64,000 nucleotides of DNA from Lysobacter sp. MMG2. GTDB lineage: Bacteria; Pseudomonadota; Gammaproteobacteria; Xanthomonadales; Xanthomonadaceae. The notes below the pieces were generated by a model. That model had not been told where the DNA came from, ran no database searches, and was given only the letters and a program-made list of their open reading frames with translations. Position numbers and translations under genes: made by a program. The stretch lies in NCBI RefSeq assembly GCF_016735495.2, contig NZ_JAERQY020000001.1, positions 496,001 through 560,000 of the forward strand. Reading direction: 5' to 3'. How positions within the stretch are numbered: the stretch's first letter is position 1; the number at the start of each line of letters is the position of its first letter. Below, one piece after another: positions 33,774 through 42,011 of the stretch.

Positions 33774-33799
33774 CGACGGCCGCCCTGAGGCGGCCGTCG
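33774..33799 (-). terminator. Hairpin terminator of the rpsP-rimM-trmD-rplS operon
   Basis: A perfect 11-bp GC-rich stem (CGACGGCCGCC with its complement) closes a 4-base loop 33 bases beyond the rplS stop codon. Only a short interrupted T run follows on the minus strand. Confidence 0.6.
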
Positions 33800-33831
33800 G
33801 AGCGCGCGGGCGCAAGGCCCGGCAGCGCGGA

Positions 33832-34212
33832 TTACTCGGACTTGGCGTAGGCGGACAGGTCTTCCTTGATGCGCGCCTTCTTGCCCTGCAGACCACGCAG
33901 GTAGTACAGCTTGCCCGCGCGCACCTTGCCGCGACGCTTGACGTCGACCGAGGCGATGGTGGCGCTGTGGGTCTGGAACACGCGCTCGACGCCGTAGCCG
34001 TGCGAAATCTTGCGCACGGTGAACGAGGAGTTCAGACCGGCGTTCTTGATGCCGATGACCACGCCTTCATAGGCCTGGACGCGCTCGCGGTTGCCTTCCT
34101 TGACCTTCACGTTGACGACGATGGTGTCGCCCTGGCTGAAGGACGGAAGCTGGCGCTGGATCTGCTCGGCTTCGAAGTTCTGGACGAGCGTGTGGATGGA
34201 GGGCTTGTTCAT
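33832..34212 (-). CDS. rplS: 50S ribosomal protein L19
   Basis: L19 sits at the interface of the two ribosomal subunits. The 126-residue protein begins [40 protein letters not shown] and holds the family block [38 protein letters not shown] 12-residue C-terminal tail ([13 protein letters not shown]) slightly extends the core. I chose the ATG at 34212 because the sequence upstream of it in frame is not L19. It is the last gene of rpsP-rimM-trmD-rplS. Confidence 0.98.
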   Translation of the reverse strand: MNKPSIHTLVQNFEAEQIQRQLPSFSQGDTIVVNVKVKEGNRERVQAYEGVVIGIKNAGLNSSFTVRKISHGYGVERVFQTHSATIASVDVKRRGKVRAGKLYYLRGLQGKKARIKEDLSAYAKSE

Positions 34213-34324
34213 GGCTTTGGCCTGTTGGAGTCGTTGTAGCGCGAGTGCACGTGGACCCGCGTCTGGCATGGGTGGAGCAAATGGAAGCCGCGGATTATAA
34301 CGGCATTTTTCCCGACGTGGCTAG

Positions 34325-35119
34325 TTACGCCGGCCCGGAAAGGCCCTTGGCCGGCCCCGGGACCGGCCCGGCGTCCTCGTCCGCCTCCAGGGCCGCCCGA
34401 TAGGCCGCCAGGAGCTTGCGGTCGGCCTTGGACAGCGCGGCCTCGTCGATCAGGTCCGGGCGCCGCTGCCAGGTCCGGCCCAGCGACTGCATGCGGCGCC
34501 ACTTGGCGATCTCGGCGTGGTTTCCCGACATCAGGACCTCGGGCACGCTTCCCAGCTCATGCTCGACCGGCCGGGTGTAGTGCGGGCAGTCCAGCAGGCC
34601 GTCCTCGAAGCTGTCCTGCACGGCCGACTCGGCGTCGCCCAGGACGCCCTCGCGCAGCCTGGCCACGGCGTCCACGACCACCGCCGCGGCCAGCTCGCCG
34701 CCGGACAGGACGTAGTCGCCGATGGAGATTTCCTCGTCGACCTCGGCGCGGATCAGGCGCTCGTCGATGCCTTCGTAGCGACCACACAGCAGGATCAGGC
34801 GCTCGTGCCCGGCCAGCTCGCGCACCTTCGCCTGCGTCAGCGGCGATCCCTGCGGGCTCATGTAGACGACCTTCGCGGGCGCCGGATCGGCCGCGCGGGC
34901 CGCGCGCAGGCTGGTACGCAGCGGGTCGATCAGCATCACCATGCCAGGCCCACCGCCGAAGGGACGGTCGTCGACGCGGCGGTAGTTGCCTTCGGCGTAG
35001 TCGCGCGGGTTCCAGCCGTGCACCGACAGCAGGCCGCGCTCCACCGCCCGACCCACCACGCCGAACGCCGCGCATTGCGCGACGAAGTCGGGGAATAGGC
35101 TGACGATGTCGATGCGCAT
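34325..35119 (-). CDS. trmD: tRNA (guanine-N1)-methyltransferase TrmD
   Basis: TrmD methylates G37 next to the anticodon and prevents frameshifts. The 264-residue SPOUT enzyme has the N-terminal [13 protein letters not shown], the substrate region [13 protein letters not shown], and the knotted SAM site with [14 protein letters not shown] and [16 protein letters not shown]. The C-terminal domain includes LDCPHYTRP and a conserved [18 protein letters not shown]. The length is normal. Between it and rimM lies a GGGATTCGGGATT-type inverted repeat of about 100 bases, inside the operon. Confidence 0.98.
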   Translation of the reverse strand: MRIDIVSLFPDFVAQCAAFGVVGRAVERGLLSVHGWNPRDYAEGNYRRVDDRPFGGGPGMVMLIDPLRTSLRAARAADPAPAKVVYMSPQGSPLTQAKVRELAGHERLILLCGRYEGIDERLIRAEVDEEISIGDYVLSGGELAAAVVVDAVARLREGVLGDAESAVQDSFEDGLLDCPHYTRPVEHELGSVPEVLMSGNHAEIAKWRRMQSLGRTWQRRPDLIDEAALSKADRKLLAAYRAALEADEDAGPVPGPAKGLSGPA

Positions 35120-35124
35120 GGGCC

Positions 35125-35220
35125 GGGATTCGGGGTTGGAGATTCGGGATTCGATGGCGGAACTGAGGCTACGGCGACGCTTCTGCTTTTGCGAATCCCA
35201 AATCCCGAGTTCCCAATCCC
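35125..35220. repeat. GGGATTCGGGATT-type inverted repeat, copy 1 (inside rimM-trmD gap)
   Basis: A left arm (35125-35153) made of GGGATTCG and GGATT variants pairs imperfectly with a right arm (35192-35220) of CGAATCCC and AATCCC variants. The arms are 38 bases apart. The second copy is at 57198-57308. Confidence 0.8.
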
Positions 35221-35225
35221 GGCTC

Positions 35226-35765
35226 TCAGAAATCCGGATCCCAATCCACCGTCACCATGCCGGCGCTGAAATCCACCGACACGACGTACTGCGGCTGGAC
35301 GAAGGGAATCATGCGTTCGCGCTCATCATCGCGCGCGACGAGCACGTCGTTGGCGCCCGTGGCGAACAGGTGCGAGACCGTGCCCAACGGCACGCCGTCC
35401 ACCGTCACCACGCGCAGGCCTTCCAGATCGACCCAGTAGTACTCGCCTTCGCTCGGCGGCGGCAGCGCGGAACGCGGAACATAGATCTCGGTGCCGCGCA
35501 TGGCCTCGATGGCGTCGCGGTCGGTGATGTCCGGGAAGGTGGCAACGGTGTACTTGCCGCTTTCCTTGCCGCGCACGCCGCGCACTTCGCGCTCGTTGCC
35601 CTGCGTGTCGCGCAGGATCCAGGGCTGGTAGCGGAAGATCGCGCTGCGCGGTTCCGTCCAGGATTCGAGTTTGGCTTCGCCCTTGATGCCAAAAGCGCCG
35701 GAAATCCTGCCCAGCAGGATCCGGCGCTCTTGAGATCCGGTGCGCTCCGTGGAGTCGCCCGTCAT
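35226..35765 (-). CDS. rimM: Ribosome maturation factor RimM
   Basis: RimM helps assemble the head of the 30S subunit and binds S19. The 179-residue protein has an N-terminal beta-barrel ([23 protein letters not shown]) and a C-terminal PRC-barrel ([19 protein letters not shown], then [19 protein letters not shown] and [14 protein letters not shown]). The last residues VDWDPDF are typical. It lies between rpsP and trmD. About 14 polar residues precede the conserved LLGRI segment, so a downstream start cannot be excluded. Confidence 0.96.
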   Translation of the reverse strand: MTGDSTERTGSQERRILLGRISGAFGIKGEAKLESWTEPRSAIFRYQPWILRDTQGNEREVRGVRGKESGKYTVATFPDITDRDAIEAMRGTEIYVPRSALPPPSEGEYYWVDLEGLRVVTVDGVPLGTVSHLFATGANDVLVARDDERERMIPFVQPQYVVSVDFSAGMVTVDWDPDF

Positions 35766-35800
35766 GGGATCGTGGCCGCGCTTGAAGCGCGGCCCGCGGA

Positions 35801-36058
35801 TCAGGCGGCGGTCGCGGCCTTCGCCGCTTCCTTGTAGATCACGGCGACCTTGTCGGTCAGCTGTGCGCCGTTCTTGATCCAGTGCTGCACGCGCTCGATG
35901 TCGAGCTCGACGCGCTTCTCGGCGCCCTGGGCGACCGGGTTGTAGTAGCCCACGCGCTCGATGTTGCGGCCGTCACGGGCGTTGCGGCTGTCGGTGACGA
36001 TGACGTGATAGAACGGACGCTTCTTGGCGCCGCCGCGGGCGAGACGAATCTTGACCAT
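35801..36058 (-). CDS. rpsP: 30S ribosomal protein S16
   Basis: The 85-residue protein begins [41 protein letters not shown], the unmistakable S16 sequence, and ends with an Ala-rich helix. S16 binds 16S rRNA early in 30S assembly. The ATG at 36058 was chosen since S16 always starts MVxIRL. It is first in rpsP-rimM-trmD-rplS and has a promoter-like site at 36112-36140. Confidence 0.98.
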   Translation of the reverse strand: MVKIRLARGGAKKRPFYHVIVTDSRNARDGRNIERVGYYNPVAQGAEKRVELDIERVQHWIKNGAQLTDKVAVIYKEAAKAATAA

Positions 36059-36111
36059 GGTTCGGTGTTTCCTGTGTTGCCCAGCTGCCGGGATGGCAGG
36101 GTAAGCCGGCA

Positions 36112-36140
36112 AGTATAAGCCATTGATCGGGGTGGGGAAA
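36112..36140 (-). promoter_or_regulatory. Putative promoter of the rpsP operon
   Basis: On the minus strand a good -10 TATACT (36112-36117) lies 17 bases from a weak -35 TTTCCC (36135-36140). The leader would be roughly 47 bases. Confidence 0.55.
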
Positions 36141-36291
36141 CCCCGGTCCGGGCGCGACGCCACGGTCCACGCCCCTTAGCCAAGAGGCGGTTCGCCCCGC
36201 AGGCGCGAATGGGCGGGGCATGGAGGCGCACTGGTTGGGGTCCAGGGTCTGCTCAGCAAACCCCGGGGGGAGTTCCGGCCAAGCCGGAAAC

Positions 36292-37659
36292 TCAGCGGAA
36301 CGGCATCCCGCCGCGGGCGCCCATCATGCCCTTCATGCCGCGCATCAGGCCCTTCATGCCGCCGCCGGACAGCTTGGACATCATCTTTTCCATCTGCTGG
36401 AACTGCTTCATCAGCTTGTTGACGTCCGCAGGCGTCATGCCGGCGCCCTTGGCGATGCGGGCGCGGCGCGAGCCGTTCAGCAAACCCGGATTGCGGCGCT
36501 CCTTCTTGGTCATCGAATTGATGATGGCCACCATGCGCGGCACTTCCTTGCCCGTGACCTGGCTCTTCACCGAGTCCGGGATCTGCCCCATGCCCGGCAG
36601 CTTGTCCATGAGGCCGTGAAGGCCGCCCATGTTCTGCATCTGCTCGAGCTGGTCGCGCATGTCGTTGAGGTCGAACTTCTTGCCCTTGGCGACCTTCTCG
36701 GCGAGCTTCTGCGCCTTGTCCTTGTCGACCTGCTGCTCGACCTGCTCGACCAGCGACAGCACGTCACCCATGTCGAGGATGCGGCTGGCGATGCGGTCCG
36801 GGTGGAAGACGTCCAAGCCGTCGGGCTTCTCGCCCACGCCGATGAACTTGATCGGGCGCTGGGTGATGTAGCGCACGCTCAATGCGGCACCACCGCGCGC
36901 GTCGCCGTCGGTCTTGGTGAGCACCACGCCCGTCAGCGGCAGCGCTTCGCCGAAATGCTTGGCGGTGACGGCGGCGTCCTGGCCGGTCATGGAATCCACG
37001 ACGAACAGCGTTTCCACCGGATTGACCGCGGCGTGCAGCGCCTTGATCTCGGCCATCATCGCGTCGTCGATGCTGGTGCGGCCGGCGGTGTCGACCAGCA
37101 GCACGTCGACGTAGGACTTGCGGGCGTCGTCGATGGCCGCCTTGACGATGGCTTCGGGCTTCTGATCGGCGCTGGACGGGAAGAACAGCACGTCGACCTG
37201 CTGGGCGAGCGTCTTGAGCTGCTCGATCGCGGCCGGACGGTAGACGTCGGCCGACACCACCATCACCTTCTTCTTGCGCTTTTCCTTCAGGTGCTTGGCG
37301 AGCTTGCCGACGGTGGTCGTCTTGCCCGCGCCCTGCAGGCCGGCCATCAGGATGACCGCCGGAGCCGGCACGTTGAGGTTGAGGTCGGCGGCCTGGGAGC
37401 CCATCACCGCCGTCATCTCGTCGCGCACGACCTTGATCAGCGCCTGGCCCGGGGTCAGCGACTTGAGCACCTCCTGGCCGACCGCGCGCACCTTGATGCG
37501 CTCGATCAGCGCCTGCACGACCGGCAGGGCGACGTCGGCCTCCAGCAGCGCGATGCGCACCTCGCGCAGCGACTCGCGGATGTTCTCCTCGGTCAGGCGG
37601 CCGCGGCCGCGCAGGCGCTCGATGGTGCCGGACAGGCGCTGGGTAAGGGATTCGAACAT
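36292..37659 (-). CDS. ffh: Signal recognition particle protein Ffh
   Basis: Ffh with 4.5S RNA carries membrane-protein nascent chains to FtsY. The 455-residue protein begins MFESLTQRLSGTIERLRGRGRLTEENIRESLREVR (N domain). The GTPase domain has GLQGAGKTTTVGKLA (G1), DVYRPAA, LVDTAGRTSID and LTKTDGDARGGAALS. The C-terminal M domain is Met- and Gly-rich (LMKQFQQMEKMMSKLSGGGMKGLMRGMKGMMG), forming the signal-sequence groove and RNA-binding site. I used the ATG at 37659; earlier in-frame sequence is not Ffh. A short hairpin (36270-36293) covers the stop codon and may aid termination. Confidence 0.98.
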   Translation of the reverse strand: MFESLTQRLSGTIERLRGRGRLTEENIRESLREVRIALLEADVALPVVQALIERIKVRAVGQEVLKSLTPGQALIKVVRDEMTAVMGSQAADLNLNVPAPAVILMAGLQGAGKTTTVGKLAKHLKEKRKKKVMVVSADVYRPAAIEQLKTLAQQVDVLFFPSSADQKPEAIVKAAIDDARKSYVDVLLVDTAGRTSIDDAMMAEIKALHAAVNPVETLFVVDSMTGQDAAVTAKHFGEALPLTGVVLTKTDGDARGGAALSVRYITQRPIKFIGVGEKPDGLDVFHPDRIASRILDMGDVLSLVEQVEQQVDKDKAQKLAEKVAKGKKFDLNDMRDQLEQMQNMGGLHGLMDKLPGMGQIPDSVKSQVTGKEVPRMVAIINSMTKKERRNPGLLNGSRRARIAKGAGMTPADVNKLMKQFQQMEKMMSKLSGGGMKGLMRGMKGMMGARGGMPFR

Positions 37660-37778
37660 GCGGGCGCCACCTGGGTGGAAGCAGAAAACGGGGCGCGAAG
37701 TATAGCCCTTCGCCAACTGCGACCGACTGCGCAACCGGCCCGCTGCGGTTCGTCTCGCCGCTGTGCGACACTGCGGCG

Positions 37779-38570
37779 ATGACAATCGTTCTCATCGCCA
37801 TCGTTCTGTATCTGATCGCGACCGCCCTTCTCGTCGGCGGCGTGCGCCAGGACCGGCCCCACCCGTCGCGCCTGTGGCTGTTCCCCGCCGTAGGCGGCGT
37901 GGTGCTGCACGCGCTCGCGCACCTGATCGCCTGGCGCACCAGCGGCGGGGCGGACATGCATTTCTACGCGGCGCTGTCCCTGGTGGGGCTGGGCATGGCG
38001 GCCCTGACGACGCTGGTCGGCGGCGGCGGACGGATGGCCGCGCTGGGAGTGGTCGTCTTCCCGATCGCGGCCCTGGCGCTGTTCGGCTACCACCATCACG
38101 GCCACCTGCTGGGCGAGCAGCTCGACTGGCGCCTGCAACTGCACGCCTGGCTGGCGCTGCTGGCCTACGCAACCCTGGCGATCGCCGCGTTGCTGGCAGT
38201 GATGTCGTGGGCCCAGGAGCGCGCCCTGCGCCGGCGCGAGTTCCACCGGTGGCTGCGCGCCCTGCCCCCGCTGGTCGAGCTCGAAACCCTGCTGTTCCGC
38301 ACCATCGCGGTCGGCTTCGCCCTGCTCACGGCGACGCTGCTGACCGGCCTGCTGTTCGTGGAAAACCTGTTCGCCCAGCACCTGGTGCACAAAACGGTGC
38401 TGAGCGTGCTGTCGTGGCTGTTGTTCGGCGGGCTGCTGCTGGGCCGCTGGCGCTACGGCTGGCGCGGCGCCACGGCGGTGCGCTGGACCCTGGCCGCGAT
38501 GGCGCTCCTGATCCTGGCCTTCTTCGGCAGCAAGTTCGTCCTCGAACTGGTCCTCCGCCGCCCCACCTGA
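37779..38570 (+). CDS. YpjD/CcsA-like cytochrome c assembly-family inner-membrane protein
   Basis: This 263-residue protein has eight predicted membrane helices and the CcsA/HemX-like fold. It shows HxxxHKTVLSVLSWLLFGGLLLGRWRYGWRG near the end, with histidines in the region that binds haem in relatives. Upstream helices carry LHAWLALLAYATLAIAALLAVMSWAQERALRR, which is the family signature. The tryptophan-rich WWD motif of true CcsA is not evident, so I call it the YpjD subgroup whose role is unsettled. It is divergent from ffh, an arrangement that is common in Gammaproteobacteria. Confidence 0.85.
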   Translation: MTIVLIAIVLYLIATALLVGGVRQDRPHPSRLWLFPAVGGVVLHALAHLIAWRTSGGADMHFYAALSLVGLGMAALTTLVGGGGRMAALGVVVFPIAALALFGYHHHGHLLGEQLDWRLQLHAWLALLAYATLAIAALLAVMSWAQERALRRREFHRWLRALPPLVELETLLFRTIAVGFALLTATLLTGLLFVENLFAQHLVHKTVLSVLSWLLFGGLLLGRWRYGWRGATAVRWTLAAMALLILAFFGSKFVLELVLRRPT

Positions 38571-38623
38571 CCCCCGTTCAGCTTTAGGCCCATCGCTGCA
38601 ACACGGCATATCCATTGCTGAAA

Positions 38624-38647
38624 CAATATTTGCATTGACAAATATTG
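38624..38647. promoter_or_regulatory. Putative MarR operator with embedded -35 element
   Basis: A perfect inverted repeat CAATATTTG / CAAATATTG with a 6-base spacer lies 25 bases before the marR start. TTGACA (38635-38640) lies inside it. A GAATAT (38658-38663) 17 bases on could be the -10. A repressor bound here would cover the promoter. Confidence 0.75.
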
Positions 38648-38671
38648 CGCGGGCGAAGAATATGCCCGCCC

Positions 38672-39130
38672 ATGTCCAAGTCCCTACCCCCGTCCGCCTG
38701 CAGCGGCTCGACGCTGGGCCTGCTGTTCCGGCAGGTCCGCGATGCCATGTGGGCGCGCATGGAGCACGAACTGGCCGCCGCCGGCCATGAGCTCACCTTC
38801 AGCCAGTACATCGCGTTGAAGAAGCTGTCCGACGGTCCGCATGGCGTCACCGACCTCGCCCGCGCCGCCGAGCTCAACCCCGGCGCAATGACGCGCCTGC
38901 TCGACAAGCTGGAAGCGCGTGGGCTGGTGGCCCGCGTGGCCGACCCGGCCGACCGGCGCGCGCTGAACATCAACCTGACGCCAGCCGGTCAGGCGATGTG
39001 GCAGGACGTGAACCAGTGCGGCCAGCGCGTGCGCGAGCGGGCGATGCAAGGCATGGACGACGCCGAACGCGCGCAGCTCACCCGCATGCTCGAGCAGGTG
39101 CGCGACAACCTTTCCCTTTCCGACTCCTGA
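38672..39130 (+). CDS. MarR-family transcriptional regulator of the efflux operon
   Basis: The 152-residue protein has the winged-helix layout of MarR: a dimer helix (GLLFRQVRDAMWARMEHELAAAGHELTFSQYIALKKL), the recognition helix VTDLARAAELNPGAMTRLLDKLEARGLVAR and the wing VADPADRRALNINLTPAGQAM. It is the first gene of an operon with three efflux genes and ends 2 bases before the next start. It is most likely an EmrR/MprA-type repressor released by a phenolic or cationic ligand. An in-frame TTG upstream at 38645 was rejected in favour of the ATG. The operator-like palindrome directly upstream supports self-control. Confidence 0.9.
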   Translation: MSKSLPPSACSGSTLGLLFRQVRDAMWARMEHELAAAGHELTFSQYIALKKLSDGPHGVTDLARAAELNPGAMTRLLDKLEARGLVARVADPADRRALNINLTPAGQAMWQDVNQCGQRVRERAMQGMDDAERAQLTRMLEQVRDNLSLSDS

Positions 39131-39132
39131 CC

Positions 39133-40641
39133 ATGGCCCATTCCTTCCCCCGCCCGCCTCGCGGGCTGAAGCCCGTGCCGTTGAAGCACGCGTTGTCTGC
39201 GATGGCCATCGCGCTGATCGTCGCGGGTTGCGCCAGTTCGCGCGGCCTGGTCCCCGAAGGCCGCCCGCTCGAAGCGGACAGCCTCCAGGCACAGCGTTCC
39301 TTCGCAGATGCGAACGTTTCCGCCGCGGCATTCCCGACGCAGGACTGGTGGACTTCGCTGGGCGACGCGCAACTTGATGCGCTCATCAACGAAGCCCTGC
39401 AAGGCACGCCGGGCCTCGATGCCGCCGATGCACGCGTGCGCCAAGCCGTCGCGCAGGCCGGTCTTGCCGACGCGGAACGCAAGCCGACGCTGGGCGCGAG
39501 CGCGCAGTACTCCGGCGTGCAGATTCCCGAAACCGTCGCGCCCGAACCGTTCGGCGGTTCCTACCAGGGCGTCGGTCTGCTGAGCCTGAACTTCAAATAC
39601 ACCTTCGACCTGTGGGGCGGTGAAAAGGCCAAGTGGCAGGCCGCCCTCGGACAGGCGCGCGCGGCGGAAGTCGATGCGCAGGCTGCGCGCTTGACGCTCT
39701 CGTCGAACATCGCCCGCGCCTATGTCGCATTGGCCCAGGCGTTCGACGCGAACGACGTGGCCAAGGCCGATCACGATCGCGCTTCGCGCCTGCTTGAACT
39801 GGGCCGCCAGCGCGTCGCCGCCGGCCTGGATAATCAGTTGCAGATCCGCCAGGCCGAAAGCGCCGTCGCCAGCGCGCAGCAGCAGATCCAGGCCAGCGAG
39901 CACGAGATCGAAACCACGCGCAACGCGATCGCCGCGCTGCTGGGCAAGGGCCCGGATCGCGGCCGCGACATCGCGCGTCCGACCGTCCTCAGCACGTCCA
40001 CGCCGACGCTTCCGTCGGTGCTGCCGAGCGAACTTCTCGGCCATCGCCCCGACGTCGTCGCCGCGCGCTGGCGCGTGGAAGCCGCGCAGCACGGCATCAA
40101 GGCGAGCAAGGCCGCGTTCTATCCGACCATCAACCTGAGCGCGCTGGCAGGCCTCGCCGCCGGAAACCTCGGCGATCTGTTCAGCAGCGACGCGCTTCTG
40201 TTGCAGGGCGGCCCGGCGATCAGCCTGCCGATCTTCGACGGCGGCCGGCTGCGTAACAACCTCGCCAACAGCGATGCGACGTACGACCTCGCGGTGGCGA
40301 ACTACAACCAGTCGCTGGTCGGCGCGCTGCGTGAAGTCGCCGACGCCGTGCATTCGGCGCGCTCGCTCGACGCGCAGATCGTCTCTGCCACGCAGGCGCG
40401 CGATGCCGCGCAGAGCGCATGGGATATCGCGACCTCGCGCTACAAGGCCGGCCTGGGCACGCAGCTCGACGTCCTCGCCGCGCAACGCCCGTTGCTCGAA
40501 AGCGACCGCCAGCTCACCGTGCTGCGCGCGCAGCGCCTGGCCGCTTCCGTCGACCTCGACCGCGCGCTCGGCGGCGGTCTGGTCCTGACTTCTCCTTCTC
40601 CGAATTCCGACTCCGACATCGCCAAGGCCGCAACGCCATGA
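39133..40641 (+). CDS. Outer-membrane efflux lipoprotein (NodT/TolC-like)
   Basis: This 502-residue protein is the outer-membrane channel of a tripartite pump. The signal sequence (LSAMAIALIVAGCASS) has a lipobox with Cys acylated after cleavage. Two repeated efflux-protein domains follow: DWWTSLGDAQLDALINEALQGTPGLDAADARVRQA onwards, and LLGHRPDVVAARWRVEAAQHGIKASKAAFYPTINLSALAG, then SLPIFDGGRLRNNLANSDATYDLAVANYNQSL. These are the NodT-type marks. It is 2 bases after marR and overlaps emrA as ATGA. Length is normal. Confidence 0.94.
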   Translation: MAHSFPRPPRGLKPVPLKHALSAMAIALIVAGCASSRGLVPEGRPLEADSLQAQRSFADANVSAAAFPTQDWWTSLGDAQLDALINEALQGTPGLDAADARVRQAVAQAGLADAERKPTLGASAQYSGVQIPETVAPEPFGGSYQGVGLLSLNFKYTFDLWGGEKAKWQAALGQARAAEVDAQAARLTLSSNIARAYVALAQAFDANDVAKADHDRASRLLELGRQRVAAGLDNQLQIRQAESAVASAQQQIQASEHEIETTRNAIAALLGKGPDRGRDIARPTVLSTSTPTLPSVLPSELLGHRPDVVAARWRVEAAQHGIKASKAAFYPTINLSALAGLAAGNLGDLFSSDALLLQGGPAISLPIFDGGRLRNNLANSDATYDLAVANYNQSLVGALREVADAVHSARSLDAQIVSATQARDAAQSAWDIATSRYKAGLGTQLDVLAAQRPLLESDRQLTVLRAQRLAASVDLDRALGGGLVLTSPSPNSDSDIAKAATP

Positions 40642-41837
40642 CCACCGAACCCAATCCCAACGCGCCGACCGCGAAGGCGCCCGCGCCGCAATCCAACGGC
40701 AAGCGCAAGAAGGCGCTGACGATCCTCGCCGCCGTCGTGGCCCTGGCGGGCATCGGCTGGTCGGCGTGGTACGTGCTTGTCGCACGCTTCCACGAAGACA
40801 CCGACGACGCCTACGTGCAGGGCAACGTCGTCAGCATCGTCCCGCAGACGCAGGGCACGGTGGTGAGCATCGACGCCGACGACGGCATGAAGGTCGAAGC
40901 CGGCCAGCCGCTCGTGCATCTGGATCCGAACGATGCGCGCGTCGCCTACGACCAGGCTGTCGCCAACCTCGCCAACACCGTGCGCCAGGTGCGCGGCCTG
41001 TACAGCACCGTCGAAGCAGGCGCCGCCGATCTGGCCGCACGCGAAGCGCAGGTCGCGCGCGCGCGCGCCGACCTCCAGCGTCGCGAAGGCCTCGTCAGCA
41101 ACGGCGCCGTGTCGGCCGAAGAACTTGCGCATGCGCGCAACGAACTGGCCGTGCTCGAAGCCGGGCTGCGCGCCTCCAGCGGCAATCTGTCGCGCAATCG
41201 CGCGCTCGTCGACGCCACCACCGTCGGCAGCCAGCCGCAGGTCGAAGCCGCCGCGTCGCAACTGCGCCAGGCGTATCTCAACCTCCAGCGCACCGCGATC
41301 GTCGCGCCGGTCTCCGGCTACGTCGCCAAGCGCCAGGTGCAACTCGGCCAGCGCGTGCAGCCGGGCGTCAACCTGATGACGATCGTCCCGCTGGAACAGC
41401 TGTGGGTGGAGGCGAACTTCAAGGAAACGCAGCTGGCGAAGATGCGCATCGGCCAGCCGGTGAAGGTGCATGCCGACCTGTACGGCGGCGACGTCGAGTT
41501 CGACGGCAAGGTCGCCGCGCTGGGCATGGGCACGGGCAGCGCGTTCTCGCTGCTGCCGGCGCAGAACGCCAGCGGCAACTGGATCAAGATCGTGCAGCGC
41601 GTGCCGGTGCGCATCGAGATCGAGCCCAAGCAGTTGGCCGACCACCCGCTGCGCCTGGGCCTGAGCATGCACACCGACGTCACCGTGCGCGACCAGACCG
41701 GCCCCGTGCTGGCCGCCGCGCGCAAGGACGACAAGCCGCTGTTCACCACCGCCGCGTACGAGAAGCAGCTCAATGATGCGAACGCGCTGATCGACAAGGT
41801 GATCCGCGAGAACCTGCCGGCCACGCGCCAGGGCTGA
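40638..41837 (+). CDS. emrA: EmrA-type periplasmic adaptor (membrane-fusion protein)
   Basis: The 399-residue adaptor links the inner-membrane EmrB to the outer-membrane factor. After an N-terminal Pro/Lys-rich cytoplasmic stretch comes one membrane helix (ALTILAAVVALAGIGWSAWYVLV), then DTDDAYVQGNVVSIVPQTQGTVVSIDADDGMKVEAGQPLVHLD, the lipoyl-like segment. A coiled-coil hairpin follows, then RTAIVAPVSGYVAKRQVQLGQRVQPG and LWVEANFKETQLAKMRIGQPV, classical EmrA sequence. The start overlaps the preceding stop codon as ATGA. A mobile repeat separates it from emrB. Confidence 0.94.
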   Translation: MTTEPNPNAPTAKAPAPQSNGKRKKALTILAAVVALAGIGWSAWYVLVARFHEDTDDAYVQGNVVSIVPQTQGTVVSIDADDGMKVEAGQPLVHLDPNDARVAYDQAVANLANTVRQVRGLYSTVEAGAADLAAREAQVARARADLQRREGLVSNGAVSAEELAHARNELAVLEAGLRASSGNLSRNRALVDATTVGSQPQVEAAASQLRQAYLNLQRTAIVAPVSGYVAKRQVQLGQRVQPGVNLMTIVPLEQLWVEANFKETQLAKMRIGQPVKVHADLYGGDVEFDGKVAALGMGTGSAFSLLPAQNASGNWIKIVQRVPVRIEIEPKQLADHPLRLGLSMHTDVTVRDQTGPVLAAARKDDKPLFTTAAYEKQLNDANALIDKVIRENLPATRQG

Positions 41838-41875
41838 TCGCCCGATCGCACCCTCACTCGTTCCACTGGTTTTGC

Positions 41876-41957
41876 CGTCATGCCCGCGAATGCGGGCATC
41901 CAGAGACTCCTCCCTCCCCCGAACAGTCACTGGATTCCCGCGTTGGCGGGAATGACG
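41876..41957. repeat. CGTCATTCCCGC-type dispersed element, copy 2 (between emrA and emrB)
   Basis: The left arm (41876-41903) and right arm (41930-41957) are inverted, imperfect copies ending CGTCATGCCC and GGGAATGACG. The arms match those at 14891-14991, but the loop is shorter (26 bases). It lies inside an operon. Confidence 0.85.
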
Positions 41958-42011
41958 GCCCTTCCTTCCCGCCGTGCCTAGCCGCGCGTCGAACACGCCA
42001 AGACCCACGCC

